Below, piece by piece: positions 8,506 through 17,333 of a stretch of DNA of 64,000 nucleotides. Source of the DNA: Geodermatophilus sp. DSM 44513 (lineage in GTDB: Bacteria > Actinomycetota > Actinomycetes > Mycobacteriales > Geodermatophilaceae); NCBI RefSeq assembly GCF_032460525.1, contig NZ_CP135963.1:434001-498000 (forward strand), written 5' to 3'. The notes beneath the pieces were generated by a model. That model searched no databases, was not told the origin of the DNA, and saw nothing but the letters and a program-made list of their open reading frames with translations. Position numbers and translations under genes: made by a program. How positions within the stretch are numbered: position 1 is the stretch's first letter; each line of letters opens with the position of its first letter.

Positions 8506-9884
8506 GCGGCACCGGTCCGCTGGTCGTCGTCGGTGACGCGCTGCTCGACGTCGACCTGGTCGGGACGGCGTCCCGGCTGACCCCCGACGCCCCCGTGCCG
8601 GTGGTCGAGGACGTCGAGACCCGCGAGCGGCCCGGCGGCGCCGCCCTGGCCGCCGTCGTCGCCGCCCGGGCCACCCGGCGCGAGGTCGTGCTGGTCACCC
8701 CGATGACCGACGACGCGGACGCGGGCCGGCTGCGCGCGCTGCTGGCCGGCCGGGTGCGGCTGGTGGAGGTCCCGGCGACCGGGGGGACGGCGGTCAAGCG
8801 CCGGGTCCGCGTGGGCGACCACTCGGTGGTCCGCATCGACAGCGGCGCCCCGGTGGCCGGCCTCGGCGCGCTGCCCGCCGCCGCGGCCGAGGTGATCCGG
8901 TCGGCGGCGGCCGTGCTGGTGGCCGACTACGGCCGGGGGACGACGGCCGACCCCGCCGTCCGCACTGCGCTGGCCGCGGCCGGCGGGCCGGTGGTCTGGG
9001 ACCCGCACCCCCGCGGCGCGGACCCGGTGCCCACCGCCCGGCTGGTGACCCCCAATGGTGCCGAGGCGACCCGGGTGGCCGCGGCCGCCGGGGTGACGGC
9101 CGCCGGCGACGGCCTGGCGGCGGTCGGTGCCCGTGCCGAGGCGCTCATCCGGCACTGGGGTGTCGGCGCGGTCGCGGTGACCCTCGGCGCCCGGGGCGCG
9201 CTGCTGTCCTACGGCGAGGGCGCGCCGATGGTCGTGCCCGCGGCGCCGGTGACCGGCGGGGACCCCTGCGGGGCCGGTGACTCCTTCGCCGCCGCCGCTG
9301 CCCTCGCGCTGGCCGACGGCGCGGTGACCGGCGAGGCGGTGGCCGCCGCGGTGGCGTTCGCCGGGGACTTCGTCGCCCGCGGCGGGGCGTCGGCGTGGGA
9401 CGCGCAGGCCCCGGCCGGCCCGGACGTCGTCGCCGAGCCGGGGGCGGACCAGGTGATCGCCCGGGTCCGTGCCGGCGGCGGCACCGTCGTGGCCACCGGC
9501 GGCTGTTTCGACCTGCTGCACCCCGGTCACGTCGCCACGCTGCGGGCCGCCCGCGGGCTGGGCGACTGCCTGGTGGTGTGCATCAACTCCGACGAGTCGG
9601 TGCGCCGGCTGAAGGGGCCCTCGCGGCCACTGGTGACGGCGGCCGACCGGGCCCGGGTGCTGGAGGCGCTGGAGTTCGTCGACGCCGTCGTCGTCTTCGA
9701 CGAGGACACCCCGGCGGAGGTGCTCGGCCGGCTGCGCCCGGACGTGTGGGCCAAGGGCGGCGACTACGCCGGCGCGGACCTGCCCGAGGCCGCGGTGCTG
9801 CGGCGCTGGGGCGGCCAGGCCGTCGTGCTGCCCTACCTGGACGGGCACTCCACGACCGCCCTGGTCCAGCGCTCCCGCGTGTGA
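8502..9884 (+). CDS. hldE: Bifunctional heptose 7-phosphate kinase / heptose 1-phosphate adenylyltransferase HldE
   Basis: A 460-aa two-domain enzyme. Residues about 1-310 are a PfkB/ribokinase-type kinase: VVGDALLDVDLVGTASRLTPDAPVPVVE, RPGGAA, and the GGDPCGAGDSF anion-hole motif with the catalytic aspartate. This domain makes heptose 1,7-bisphosphate. Residues about 330-460 are a cytidylyltransferase-fold domain with TGGCFDLLHPGHVATL (HxGH motif), INSDESVRRLKGPSRP and WAKGGDY. It transfers AMP to heptose 1-phosphate, giving ADP-heptose. Together with GmhA and the GmhB domain at 3188 the pathway to ADP-D-glycero-D-manno-heptose is complete here. I see no HldD epimerase in the window. GTG start with 4-nt overlap. 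Confidence 0.93.
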   Translation: MSGTGPLVVVGDALLDVDLVGTASRLTPDAPVPVVEDVETRERPGGAALAAVVAARATRREVVLVTPMTDDADAGRLRALLAGRVRLVEVPATGGTAVKRRVRVGDHSVVRIDSGAPVAGLGALPAAAAEVIRSAAAVLVADYGRGTTADPAVRTALAAAGGPVVWDPHPRGADPVPTARLVTPNGAEATRVAAAAGVTAAGDGLAAVGARAEALIRHWGVGAVAVTLGARGALLSYGEGAPMVVPAAPVTGGDPCGAGDSFAAAAALALADGAVTGEAVAAAVAFAGDFVARGGASAWDAQAPAGPDVVAEPGADQVIARVRAGGGTVVATGGCFDLLHPGHVATLRAARGLGDCLVVCINSDESVRRLKGPSRPLVTAADRARVLEALEFVDAVVVFDEDTPAEVLGRLRPDVWAKGGDYAGADLPEAAVLRRWGGQAVVLPYLDGHSTTALVQRSRV

Positions 9885-10864
9885 AGCCGCCCCCGGACCG
9901 CCCTTGTCGCGATATTGGCGCCCGGGAGGGGCGCCCCGTCGCGGTGGTGCTGCGGCCGTTGGGGCTGGGCGACCTGCTGACCGGCGTCCCGGCGATCCGG
10001 GCGGTGCGGGCCGCGGTGCCCGGCCACCGGCTGGTGCTGGCCACCACCGCGGCCCTGGCGCCGCTGGCCGGGCTGGTCGACGCCGTCGACGAGGTGCTGC
10101 CCGCCCGGGAGCTCGAGCCGCTGGACTGGCCCGGCCCGCCCCCGGAGCTCGCCGTCGACCTGCACGGCAGGGGCCCGGCCTCGCACGTCGTCGTCGCCGA
10201 CCTGCACCCCGAGCGGCTGCTCACCTTCGCCAGCCCCGGCTGGCCGGGACCGGAGTGGCACCCCGACGAGCACGAGGTGCAGCGCTGGTGCCGGCTGGTG
10301 GCCGAGGGGCTGGGGGTCGACGCCGACCCGGACGCACTCGACCTCGCCGTGCCCGACGTGGGCCCGCCGGCGCCGGCGGGCGTGGCCCTGGTGCACCCGG
10401 GGGCGGCGTTCTCCTCCCGGCGCTGGCCGGCCGACCGGTTCGCCGCCGTCGCCCGGCACCTCGCCGACCGCGGTCTGGACGTGCGCGTCACCGGGAGCCC
10501 GGCCGAGGTGCCGCTCGCCCGCTCGGTGGCAGACGGCGCCGGGCTGGGGGAGGACGCCGTCCTGGCCGGGCGGACGACGACCCTCGAGCTGGCCGCCGTC
10601 GTCGCCGGCGCCCGCGTCGTGGTCAGCGGCGACACCGGCCTGGCCCACCTGGCGACCGCCTACCGCCGCCCGTCGGTGGTGCTGTTCGGACCGGTGTCAC
10701 CGGCGCTGTGGGGGCCCCCGCCGAGGGCCTCGCGGCACGGACCACTGCACGTCGTCCTCTGGCACGGGGACGGCACCGGCGACCCCTGGGGCACCGCGCT
10801 GGACCCCGCGCTGGCCCGGGTCACCGTCGCGGAGGTGACCGCCGTGCTGGACGGGTTGCTCTGA
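9881..10864 (+). CDS. Second family 9 glycosyltransferase (heptosyltransferase-like)
   Basis: A 327-aa GT9 enzyme and the last gene of the heptose operon. Marks are VVLRPLGLGDLLTGVPAIRAV near the N-terminus, VALVHPGAAFSSRRWPADRFAAV at the domain boundary, and VVVSGDTGLAHLATAYRRPSVVLFGPVSPALWG, the GT9 donor signature with the aspartate present. GTG 9881 overlaps the hldE stop by 4 nt, which is why I prefer it to GTG codons near 9940, although the first ~18 residues are outside the conserved domain. Six bases after the stop lies a 36-bp palindrome. The protein probably adds a second heptose or ends the glycan. Confidence 0.85.
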   Translation: MKPPPDRPCRDIGAREGRPVAVVLRPLGLGDLLTGVPAIRAVRAAVPGHRLVLATTAALAPLAGLVDAVDEVLPARELEPLDWPGPPPELAVDLHGRGPASHVVVADLHPERLLTFASPGWPGPEWHPDEHEVQRWCRLVAEGLGVDADPDALDLAVPDVGPPAPAGVALVHPGAAFSSRRWPADRFAAVARHLADRGLDVRVTGSPAEVPLARSVADGAGLGEDAVLAGRTTTLELAAVVAGARVVVSGDTGLAHLATAYRRPSVVLFGPVSPALWGPPPRASRHGPLHVVLWHGDGTGDPWGTALDPALARVTVAEVTAVLDGLL

Positions 10865-10869
10865 GCACG

Positions 10870-10905
10870 CTCGTGCTCTGCCCACCACCGTGGGCAGAGC
10901 ACGAC
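10870..10905. repeat. 36-bp dispersed palindrome, copy 2
   Basis: The element is in the orientation with loop CACC; the last base of the right arm is C instead of G, so 15 of 16 pairs remain. It begins 6 nt after the stop of the heptose operon and precedes a convergent gene. A terminator-like role is possible by position. Confidence 0.93.
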
Positions 10906-11006
10906 TCTCCCAGGGCGGAACAGGCCGGCCGGGACGCCACCCGGCCGAGGTGGACCGATCGCGGGGACCGGAACGATCGTGATGTGGGCAACGGCTCACC
11001 GCTGGC

Positions 11007-12635
11007 TCAGCGCTGGCGGAGGGCGTCGAACAGCACGGTCTGCAGGTCGGTCGGGTCGACCGCGGAGTAGGCCTCGCCGCCGGTCACCTCGGCGACCTGC
11101 TCCAGCACGGAGAGGTCGGCGTCCGGGCCGAGGGCGACCCCGATGACCTTGACCGGCCGGTCGGGGTCCGCCTCGTCGCGCAGCGTGGACAGCAGCTCCT
11201 CGAGCCCGATGCCCCGGCTGTCCTCGTTGGCGCCGTCGGTGACCAGGAGCACGCTGTTGACCGCGGTCGGGTCGAAGTCCGCGCGGGCCGCCCGCACGGC
11301 GTCCAGCGTGGTGTCGTAGAGGCCGGTGCCGCCGGGGTCCAGCCGGTCGGGGATCGCGGCGAGCTGCTCGTCGAGCAGGTCGCGCTGCACGCTGCCCTCG
11401 GCCTCCGCGGCGAGCTCGCGGGTGGGCACCACCTCGGTCCAGTCCCGCTCGCCGTCGAGCTCGGCGGCGAAGAACCACAGCCCCAGCGCGAACCCGTCCG
11501 GCACCAGGGTGAGCGTGCTGCGCGCGGCGTCGCGGGCGAGGGTGGCGCGGGTGCCGTCGCCGGCCGGTGCCTCCATGGACAGCGAGACGTCGAAGACGGT
11601 GAGGATCCGGGACGGCGCGGCCAGCTCGGCCAGCTGGGCGAGCAGCGCCTGCACCTCGGCGGGGTCCAGCTGCAGCGTCCCGGGGCTCTGCTCGGCGACG
11701 CCGGCCGGCGCGGCGCCGCCGGGGTCGCGGAAGCCGGCCTCGACGACGGCGGACCGCGCCGCGTCGGAGGTCAGCGCCCGGACCACGGCGTCGACCGCCG
11801 CGGCGTCCGGGGCCGGCGCGGAGCCGACCCGCACCAGCGGGTGGTCCAGCACCGGCGACCCCTCCGCCGGGTGGACGGCGACCAGCTGCGCGTCCTCACC
11901 GCCGGCGCCGGCCGCCCACACCTGCTGCTCGCTGACCGGCACCAGCGGCGCGTCCGCGTCGCCCGCGCTGCCGGCGGCCAGCGCCTCGGCGGGGGAGACC
12001 GACGGCCCGCGCTCGGCGGCGAGCACCGTCTGCACCACGGCGTTGTCCGCGTCCTCGTCCCCGCCCAGGGCGGTCCGCACCGCGCCCAGCGCGGCGATCG
12101 CCTCAGCGCTGGCGGCGAGGTCGGGGACGGCGATCGCCTGCGGGCCGCCCATGGCCTCGGCCCACCCCGGTGCCCCGTCGCGCCAGCCGAGCTCGTCGAC
12201 CGCCGCCGCGCTGGTGGCCAGCACCACGGGGGAGGAGGCGACCTGACCCACGGTCTGCAGGTCCGCCCCCTCGGCGCGCGCGGTCCACAGCGAGGAGTCC
12301 GGCACCCACACGTGCGGCAGGGACGCGGCGTCCAGCGCGCCGAGGTCGCCCACCGTCTGCACCGGCTCCTGGGCGGTGACCTCGGCGGCGGCGCAGTCCG
12401 CGGGACGCAGGCCCTCGGCGTCGGTGAGCACCCGCTCGGCGACGGGGGCGAGCTCGGGGGCGACGGTGACCCGCACGACCGTGGTCCGCTCGCACCCGCC
12501 GCCCGCGGCGTCGACGGCCCACACGGTGAGTCCGGCGGCGAGCAGGACGACCGTGGCCACCGCGAGGGCGATGAGGAGCTGCGGCGTCAGCTGCACCGGC
12601 CGGCGGCCGGCAGCGGTGGCGGCGTGGCGGCCCAT
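11007..12635 (-). CDS. Membrane-anchored substrate-binding and von Willebrand factor A domain protein
   Basis: A 542-aa protein with an N-terminal membrane segment (LTPQLLIALAVATVVLLAAG, about residues 16-40), then an extracytoplasmic part. Residues about 50-320 resemble an ABC-type solute-binding fold (for example PHVWVPDSSLW and VLATSAAAVDEL). Residues about 340-542 are a VWA domain with a metal-ion adhesion motif DVSLSM (DxSxS) and later GTGLYDTT and LLVTDGANED. This pairing of solute-binding and VWA domains is common in actinobacteria but its role is not established; VWA domains usually mediate protein contacts through a divalent cation. It lies 91 bp downstream of the UDP-glucuronate decarboxylase gene on the same strand and converges on the heptose operon. 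Confidence 0.82.
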   Translation of the reverse strand: MGRHAATAAGRRPVQLTPQLLIALAVATVVLLAAGLTVWAVDAAGGGCERTTVVRVTVAPELAPVAERVLTDAEGLRPADCAAAEVTAQEPVQTVGDLGALDAASLPHVWVPDSSLWTARAEGADLQTVGQVASSPVVLATSAAAVDELGWRDGAPGWAEAMGGPQAIAVPDLAASAEAIAALGAVRTALGGDEDADNAVVQTVLAAERGPSVSPAEALAAGSAGDADAPLVPVSEQQVWAAGAGGEDAQLVAVHPAEGSPVLDHPLVRVGSAPAPDAAAVDAVVRALTSDAARSAVVEAGFRDPGGAAPAGVAEQSPGTLQLDPAEVQALLAQLAELAAPSRILTVFDVSLSMEAPAGDGTRATLARDAARSTLTLVPDGFALGLWFFAAELDGERDWTEVVPTRELAAEAEGSVQRDLLDEQLAAIPDRLDPGGTGLYDTTLDAVRAARADFDPTAVNSVLLVTDGANEDSRGIGLEELLSTLRDEADPDRPVKVIGVALGPDADLSVLEQVAEVTGGEAYSAVDPTDLQTVLFDALRQR

Positions 12636-12726
12636 CGAGCAGTTCCCCCGTCGGAGTGGTCAGGCGCTCCGGCGACCCCGGCGACCGCCCGCTCCAGGGT
12701 AGGTGCGGGTGCTGACCCTCCGTGGA

Positions 12727-13692
12727 TCAGGCAGCGGCCCGCAGGTGCTCGGCGAACCACGCCACCGTGCGCCGCAGACCCTCCTCCGACGGCACCGTCG
12801 GCCGCCAGCCGAGCAGCCGCTCGGCCCGGGTGGTGTCCGGGCGGCGGACCCTCGGGTCGTCCACCGGCAGGTCGATGAAGGAGATCGGCGAGGAGGAACC
12901 GGTGAGCTCGACGATCCACTCGGCCAGCCGCAGCATGGACAGCTCGTCGGGGTTGCCGATGTTGACCGGCCCGGCCTCCCCGGAGAAGGCCATCGCGAGG
13001 ATGCCGCGCACGGTGTCGTCGACGTAGCAGATGGACCGGGTCTGCGAGCCGTCGCCGGCGACGGTCAGCGGGCGGCCGGACAGCGCCTGCCCCACGAAGG
13101 CGGGGATGGCGCGGCCGTCGTCCGGGCGCATCCGCGGGCCGTAGGTGTTGAAGATCCGGACGATGCCGGTGTCGGTGCCCTTCGACGTCCGGTAGGCCGT
13201 GGTCATGGCCTCGCTGAACCGCTTGGCCTCGTCGTAGACCCCGCGCGGGCCGACCGGGTTGACGTTGCCCCAGTACTCCTCGTCCTGCGGGTGCACCAGC
13301 GGGTCGCCGTAGACCTCCGAGGTGGAGGCGAGCACGTACCGGGCGCCCTTCTCGTGGGCCAGCCCGAGGGTGTGCAGGGTGCCCAGGCTGCCGACCTTGA
13401 GCGTCTCGATGGGCATCTTCAGGTAGTCCAGCGGGCTGGCCGGCGAGGCGAAGTGCAGCACCAGGTCGACCTCGCCGGGCACGTGCACGTAGTCGGTGAC
13501 GTCGCAGCGCACCAGCCGGAAACCGGGGTGCTCCAGGAGGTGGACGACGTTCTGCGGGGACCCGGTGAGGAAGTTGTCCAGGCAGACGACCTCGACGTCC
13601 CGGGCGAGCAGCTGCTCGCAGAGGTGCGAGCCGAGGAACCCGGCCCCCCCGGTCACCACCGCCCGCCGGATCGTCCGTGCCGCGCGCACCAT
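12727..13692 (-). CDS. UDP-glucuronate decarboxylase (UDP-xylose synthase)-like NAD-dependent enzyme
   Basis: A 321-aa extended short-chain dehydrogenase. It shows the NAD-binding [19 protein letters not shown], the [14 protein letters not shown] block characteristic of the UDP-xylose synthase group, the catalytic serines in [11 protein letters not shown], the YDEAKRFSE Tyr-x3-Lys pair, and [10 protein letters not shown]. The family oxidises UDP-glucuronate at C4, decarboxylates it and reduces it back, giving UDP-xylose. I start at ATG 13692, which has GGGAG 5 nt upstream; longer starts exist at 13704 and 13773. Placed just beyond the heptose operon, it may supply xylose to one of the glycosyltransferases, but that is inference. 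It does not look like the HldD epimerase. Confidence 0.87.
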   Translation of the reverse strand: MVRAARTIRRAVVTGGAGFLGSHLCEQLLARDVEVVCLDNFLTGSPQNVVHLLEHPGFRLVRCDVTDYVHVPGEVDLVLHFASPASPLDYLKMPIETLKVGSLGTLHTLGLAHEKGARYVLASTSEVYGDPLVHPQDEEYWGNVNPVGPRGVYDEAKRFSEAMTTAYRTSKGTDTGIVRIFNTYGPRMRPDDGRAIPAFVGQALSGRPLTVAGDGSQTRSICYVDDTVRGILAMAFSGEAGPVNIGNPDELSMLRLAEWIVELTGSSSPISFIDLPVDDPRVRRPDTTRAERLLGWRPTVPSEEGLRRTVAWFAEHLRAAA

Positions 13693-13813
13693 GCCTGCTC
13701 CCATCCGTACCGGGCACGCGGCCGTGCGCGCCGCCGCGCCTCCTACCCGGTGATCACCGCGGCACACACTCAACCGGTGAAGTGTCCACCGGCCGGTCGT
13801 GAGGTCGGGGCCC

Positions 13814-13853
13814 CCGCCGGGTCCGGCCGCGGGTGGACGGCAGGACCCGGCGG
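13814..13853 (-). terminator. Probable terminator of the liv-type operon
   Basis: Perfect 11-bp arms CCGCCGGGTCC (13814-13824) and GGACCCGGCGG (13843-13853) with an 18-nt loop. It lies 9 bp downstream of the substrate-binding protein stop as read on the minus strand. No T-tract is visible. Confidence 0.6.
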
Positions 13854-13862
13854 AGGCTCAGG

Positions 13863-15203
13863 TCACCCGACCGGCTGGACGTCGGGGATGCCGCTCTCCG
13901 GCGGGGTCGTCGGCTCGGCGTCGGACTCCTCGATCGCCGCGTCGCCGTTGTCGGTGACCAGCACCGGGGTGAGGTCCTCGGCCGAGGTGCCGGTGATCCG
14001 CGCGATCTTCACGCCCCCGACACCGGCGTGCCGCTCGGCGGAGTAGCGGTAGGGCGCCAGCGCCGGGCCCTCGAACTCGGCACCGGCCTGCTCGACGGCC
14101 TCCACCAGCCCGTCCCGGGTCGGGTTCTGGCCGGCGGCCTGCAGTGCCTGGATCGTCGTGTAGGCCTGGGCCATGCCGTAGACCCGGTAGTTCGTCAGCT
14201 CCCCCTCAGCCGACTCGCACTCGTCCCACACCCGCTGCCACAGCTGCACCCACGGGTCGTCGGGGGTGTCGACGCCGGCGAGGTACTCCGTGGTCAGCGC
14301 GCCGTCGAGCAGGCTGGCGTCGCTGACCTGGCCCTGGGAGAAGTTGGCCAGCAGCGAGCCGACCAGCGCCGGGTCCGAGCCGACGTTGGAGTAGAACCAC
14401 TGCGGGTCGTAGCCCAGGCGCAGCGCGGTCAGCTGGGACAGCGCCGTGTAGCTGGGCACGTTGAAGCCGACGACGAAGTCCGCGCCGGCCGCCTGCAGCG
14501 CGGCCAGCTGCGGGCCGACGTCGGTGTTGCCCGGCACGTACCGCTCCGCGGCCACGATCTGGTCGTCGATGAACTGCCGGACGCCGGCCTCGCCGTCCTC
14601 GCCGAAGTCGTCGTCCTGCAGGAAGAGGCCCACTCGCGCCTCGGGGAAGTTCTCGGCGATGTACTGGCCGATGACCTTGCCCTCGATCTCGTAGTCCGGT
14701 TGCCAGCCGAACGTGTAGGGGTTCTCCTCCGGGTTGTCCCAGAGAAGCGAGCCCGAGGCGACGAACAGGTCGGGCACGCCCTCGCCGTTGAGGAAGTCCA
14801 GGACGGCGCTGTGCGTCGGGGTGCCCAGGCCGCCCATCAGCATGAACACCTCGTCCTGGAGGACGAGCTCGTTGACCACGGCGCTGGTGTTGGTGGGATT
14901 GTAGGCGTCGTCGCGGTAGACGTAGTCGATCTGCCGGCCGTTGACGCCGCCGGCGGCGTTGACGAAGTCGAAGTAGCAGTCCACTCCGGTGGGGATCTCG
15001 CTGTAGCCCGGGGCGGCCACACCGGTGAGCGGGTAGTGCGCGCCGATCTTGATGGCGTCCGCGGTGATGCCGGTGTCGGAGGCCTCGTTCTCGCCTCCGC
15101 CTCCGCCTGCGCCGCCACCGTCGCTGCCGCCGCAGGCGGCGAGCGCGGAGACGGCCGTGGCCGTGGCGATGAGCCGGGTCAGGCGTCGGGAGGATCTGGT
15201 CAA
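13863..15203 (-). CDS. Branched-chain amino acid-type ABC transporter substrate-binding lipoprotein
   Basis: A 446-aa periplasmic-binding-fold type I protein of the LivJ/LivK group that captures amino acids or related small molecules outside the cell. The N-terminus is a lipoprotein signal with lipobox LAAC (about residues 18-21), then a Gly/Ser linker. The mature part starts IKIGAHYPLTGVAAPG and continues with GGVNGRQIDYVYRDDAYNP, typical of the family. The start appears to be TTG 15203, preceded by a good AGAAGGAG 5 nt upstream; no ATG or GTG is better placed. It is the last gene of a five-gene operon (ATPase, ATPase, permease, permease, binding protein). The real ligand could be an amide, urea or an aromatic acid rather than leucine. 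Confidence 0.9.
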   Translation of the reverse strand: MTRSSRRLTRLIATATAVSALAACGGSDGGGAGGGGGENEASDTGITADAIKIGAHYPLTGVAAPGYSEIPTGVDCYFDFVNAAGGVNGRQIDYVYRDDAYNPTNTSAVVNELVLQDEVFMLMGGLGTPTHSAVLDFLNGEGVPDLFVASGSLLWDNPEENPYTFGWQPDYEIEGKVIGQYIAENFPEARVGLFLQDDDFGEDGEAGVRQFIDDQIVAAERYVPGNTDVGPQLAALQAAGADFVVGFNVPSYTALSQLTALRLGYDPQWFYSNVGSDPALVGSLLANFSQGQVSDASLLDGALTTEYLAGVDTPDDPWVQLWQRVWDECESAEGELTNYRVYGMAQAYTTIQALQAAGQNPTRDGLVEAVEQAGAEFEGPALAPYRYSAERHAGVGGVKIARITGTSAEDLTPVLVTDNGDAAIEESDAEPTTPPESGIPDVQPVG

Positions 15204-15268
15204 CGGTGCTCCTTCTCGCGTTCCCGGACGGCGGGACCGCCGGGGGTCGGTGGGGCGGGGCCGGTGGG

Positions 15269-16411
15269 TCAGCGCCGGGCGCGCGCGGCGAGCCAGCGCT
15301 GGCGGACCGTGCCGACGAAGCCGGCGGGGGCGAAGACCATCGCCAGGACCAGGACGACGCCGTAGACCAGCGGTGCCAGCTGGGCGGCCTCGGTGTTGTC
15401 CAGGCCGAGGTCGACGCCGAGGTTGGTGATGAACGGCGGCAGGAAGACCAGCAGGGCCGAGCCGAGCAGCACGCCGAGCAGGCTGCCCAGCCCGCCGATG
15501 ACGATGGCGGTGAGCAGGGCCAGGGAGAGCACGAGGGTGAAGCCGCTGGGTGCGGCCAGCCGGACGACGAGGGCCAGCACCGCACCGCCGAGCCCGGCAC
15601 ACGCGGCGCTCACCACGAAGGCGAGCACCCGCCACAGGCCCAGGTCGATGCCGGCCAGCTCCGCGGCCACCTCCTGGTCGCGCACCGCCCGCCAGGTGCG
15701 GCCGATCCGGCTGCGCACCAGATTGGCCAGCAGGAAGAAGGTGAGCAGCAGGCACATGGCGCCCACGTAGGCCAGCCACTTGGTGGTGGTGGCCGAGTTG
15801 CCCGACACCGCACCGATGAAGGCCTCGAACCACTCCGGTGCCCGCGGGGCCTGGACCGGCAGGCCCTGCTCGCCGCCGAGGGTCTCCCGGAAGTACAGGG
15901 CGAGACCGGGCAGGCCCACGGCCAGCGCCAGGGTCGCGCCGGCCAGGTAGGGGCCGTGCAGCCGGGCCGCGGCGACCCCGACCAGCGCGCCGACGAGCGT
16001 GGCGGTCACCACCGAGGCCAGCAGGACGACCGGGAGGGGCAGCGGCTCGCCGTCTCCTCCGAGCAGCAGCGCGGTCGTGTAGGCGCCGACGGCCATGAGC
16101 GCGCCGTGGCCGAGGGAGATCTGGCCGTTGAGCCCGGTCAGCACGGTCAGGCCGCCGGCGGCGATGGCGTAGTAGGACAGCTGGGCGAGCTGGGAGTTGC
16201 GGAACGGGTCGGTGGCCTCCAGCAGCACCACGGTGCCGACCGTGCACAGCAGCAGCACCAGCAGGTGGCGCAGCAGGGTGTTCCGCGGCAGCAGGGAGCG
16301 GCCCGGGCCGGCGCCGGACGACGGTGCGTCAGCCCCGACCGTGGCCTCGGTGGGGGAGTCGGAGCTCAGTTCGTCACCGCGGGTGGCGGCGGTGTCCTGG
16401 GGTCGGGTCAT
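15269..16411 (-). CDS. Branched-chain amino acid-type ABC permease, LivM group
   Basis: A 380-aa integral membrane protein with about nine or ten hydrophobic segments, after a 45-residue polar N-terminal extension rich in Ser, Glu and Asp. Family signs are GGLTVLTGLNGQISLGHGALMAVGAY near the second segment, and the cytoplasmic loop RIGRTWRAVRDQEVAAELAGIDLG, the EAA-like contact site for the ATPases. The C-terminus ends LVLAMVFAPAGFVGTVRQRW. It forms the membrane channel with the LivH-type permease whose gene ends 4 bp upstream. The acidic extension is longer than usual for LivM and its role is unclear. Confidence 0.9.
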   Translation of the reverse strand: MTRPQDTAATRGDELSSDSPTEATVGADAPSSGAGPGRSLLPRNTLLRHLLVLLLCTVGTVVLLEATDPFRNSQLAQLSYYAIAAGGLTVLTGLNGQISLGHGALMAVGAYTTALLLGGDGEPLPLPVVLLASVVTATLVGALVGVAAARLHGPYLAGATLALAVGLPGLALYFRETLGGEQGLPVQAPRAPEWFEAFIGAVSGNSATTTKWLAYVGAMCLLLTFFLLANLVRSRIGRTWRAVRDQEVAAELAGIDLGLWRVLAFVVSAACAGLGGAVLALVVRLAAPSGFTLVLSLALLTAIVIGGLGSLLGVLLGSALLVFLPPFITNLGVDLGLDNTEAAQLAPLVYGVVLVLAMVFAPAGFVGTVRQRWLAARARR

Positions 16412-16415
16412 CGGG

Positions 16416-17294
16416 TCACGCCCTCCGTGCCGTGCTGCTGGCGAACAGGCCGCCGGGTCGGACCAGGAGCACCACCATGAGGATCGCCAGCGCGGCCAGG
16501 TTGACCAGGGCCGGGTCGGCGTAGGCGCTGACGTAGGCCAGCGCCAGGCCGATGGTGAGCCCGCCGACGACGGCGCCGACGGGGGAGTCCAGCCCGCCGA
16601 GGACGGCGGCGACGAAGCCGAACACGATCAGGGCGTCCATGTAGGCCGGCCACACCAGCCCGCCGCCGGCGATGAGCAGCCCGGACAGCGAGCCGACGAC
16701 GGCGGCCAGCCCCCAGCCGAGGGTGAGCATCCGGCCCACCCGGACGCCGAGCAGCCGGGCGACCTCCTGGCCGAAGGCCGACGCGCGCATGGCCAGCCCG
16801 ACGCGGGTGAACCGGAACAGGGCGACCAGGGCGACCATCGTCACGAGCACCGCGACCAGCACGTAGACGCTGTTGGGGGTCAGCGCGATCGTCGTCCCCC
16901 CGACCTCGAACCCGCGCAGCCCGAACGGCGCGGGGAAGGAGTCGAAGGAGGACCCGAAGACGATGGCGATCAGGGCCTGGATGGCGATGAACAGCCCGAG
17001 GGTGACGATGACCGCGTTGAGCTCGGGCCCGCCCTCCACCGGCCGGATGACCACCCGCTCCACCACCGCGCCGAGCACGAAGCCCGCGGCCAGCGCCACG
17101 ACCAGGGCCAGCCAGTAGGACTGCCCGGCCTGGATGAGGGCGAGGGCGATGAAGCTGGTCGCCGCGGCCATCGAGCCCTGGGCGAAGTTGACGATCCGGG
17201 TGGACCGCCAGATCAGCACCAGGGCGAGGGCGAAGGCGGCGTAGACCGACCCCGAGATCAGCCCGGTGAGGGTGACGTTGACGAACTGCTGCAC
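16416..17294 (-). CDS. Branched-chain amino acid-type ABC permease, LivH group
   Basis: A 292-aa permease with about eight membrane segments, close to the usual LivH length. It opens with LTGLISGSVYAAFALALVLIWRSTRIVNFAQGSMA, which carries the family's N-F-A-Q-G motif. The EAA-like loop is at FTRVGLAMRASAFGQEVARLLGV, and GGLDSPVGAVVGGLTIG follows near the end. It pairs with the LivM-type subunit encoded 4 bp downstream. The two ATPase genes lie just upstream, so the transporter is complete in one operon. Confidence 0.92.
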   Translation of the reverse strand: MQQFVNVTLTGLISGSVYAAFALALVLIWRSTRIVNFAQGSMAAATSFIALALIQAGQSYWLALVVALAAGFVLGAVVERVVIRPVEGGPELNAVIVTLGLFIAIQALIAIVFGSSFDSFPAPFGLRGFEVGGTTIALTPNSVYVLVAVLVTMVALVALFRFTRVGLAMRASAFGQEVARLLGVRVGRMLTLGWGLAAVVGSLSGLLIAGGGLVWPAYMDALIVFGFVAAVLGGLDSPVGAVVGGLTIGLALAYVSAYADPALVNLAALAILMVVLLVRPGGLFASSTARRA

Positions 17295-17333
17295 GGAGGG
17301 GCGCCTTCCTGGCTGGTCGGGCGGGCTCGGGCG

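Noticed and set aside
12727..13692. HldD-type ADP-heptose epimerase
   Set aside because: The active-site and [10 protein letters not shown] blocks match UDP-glucuronate decarboxylases rather than HldD.
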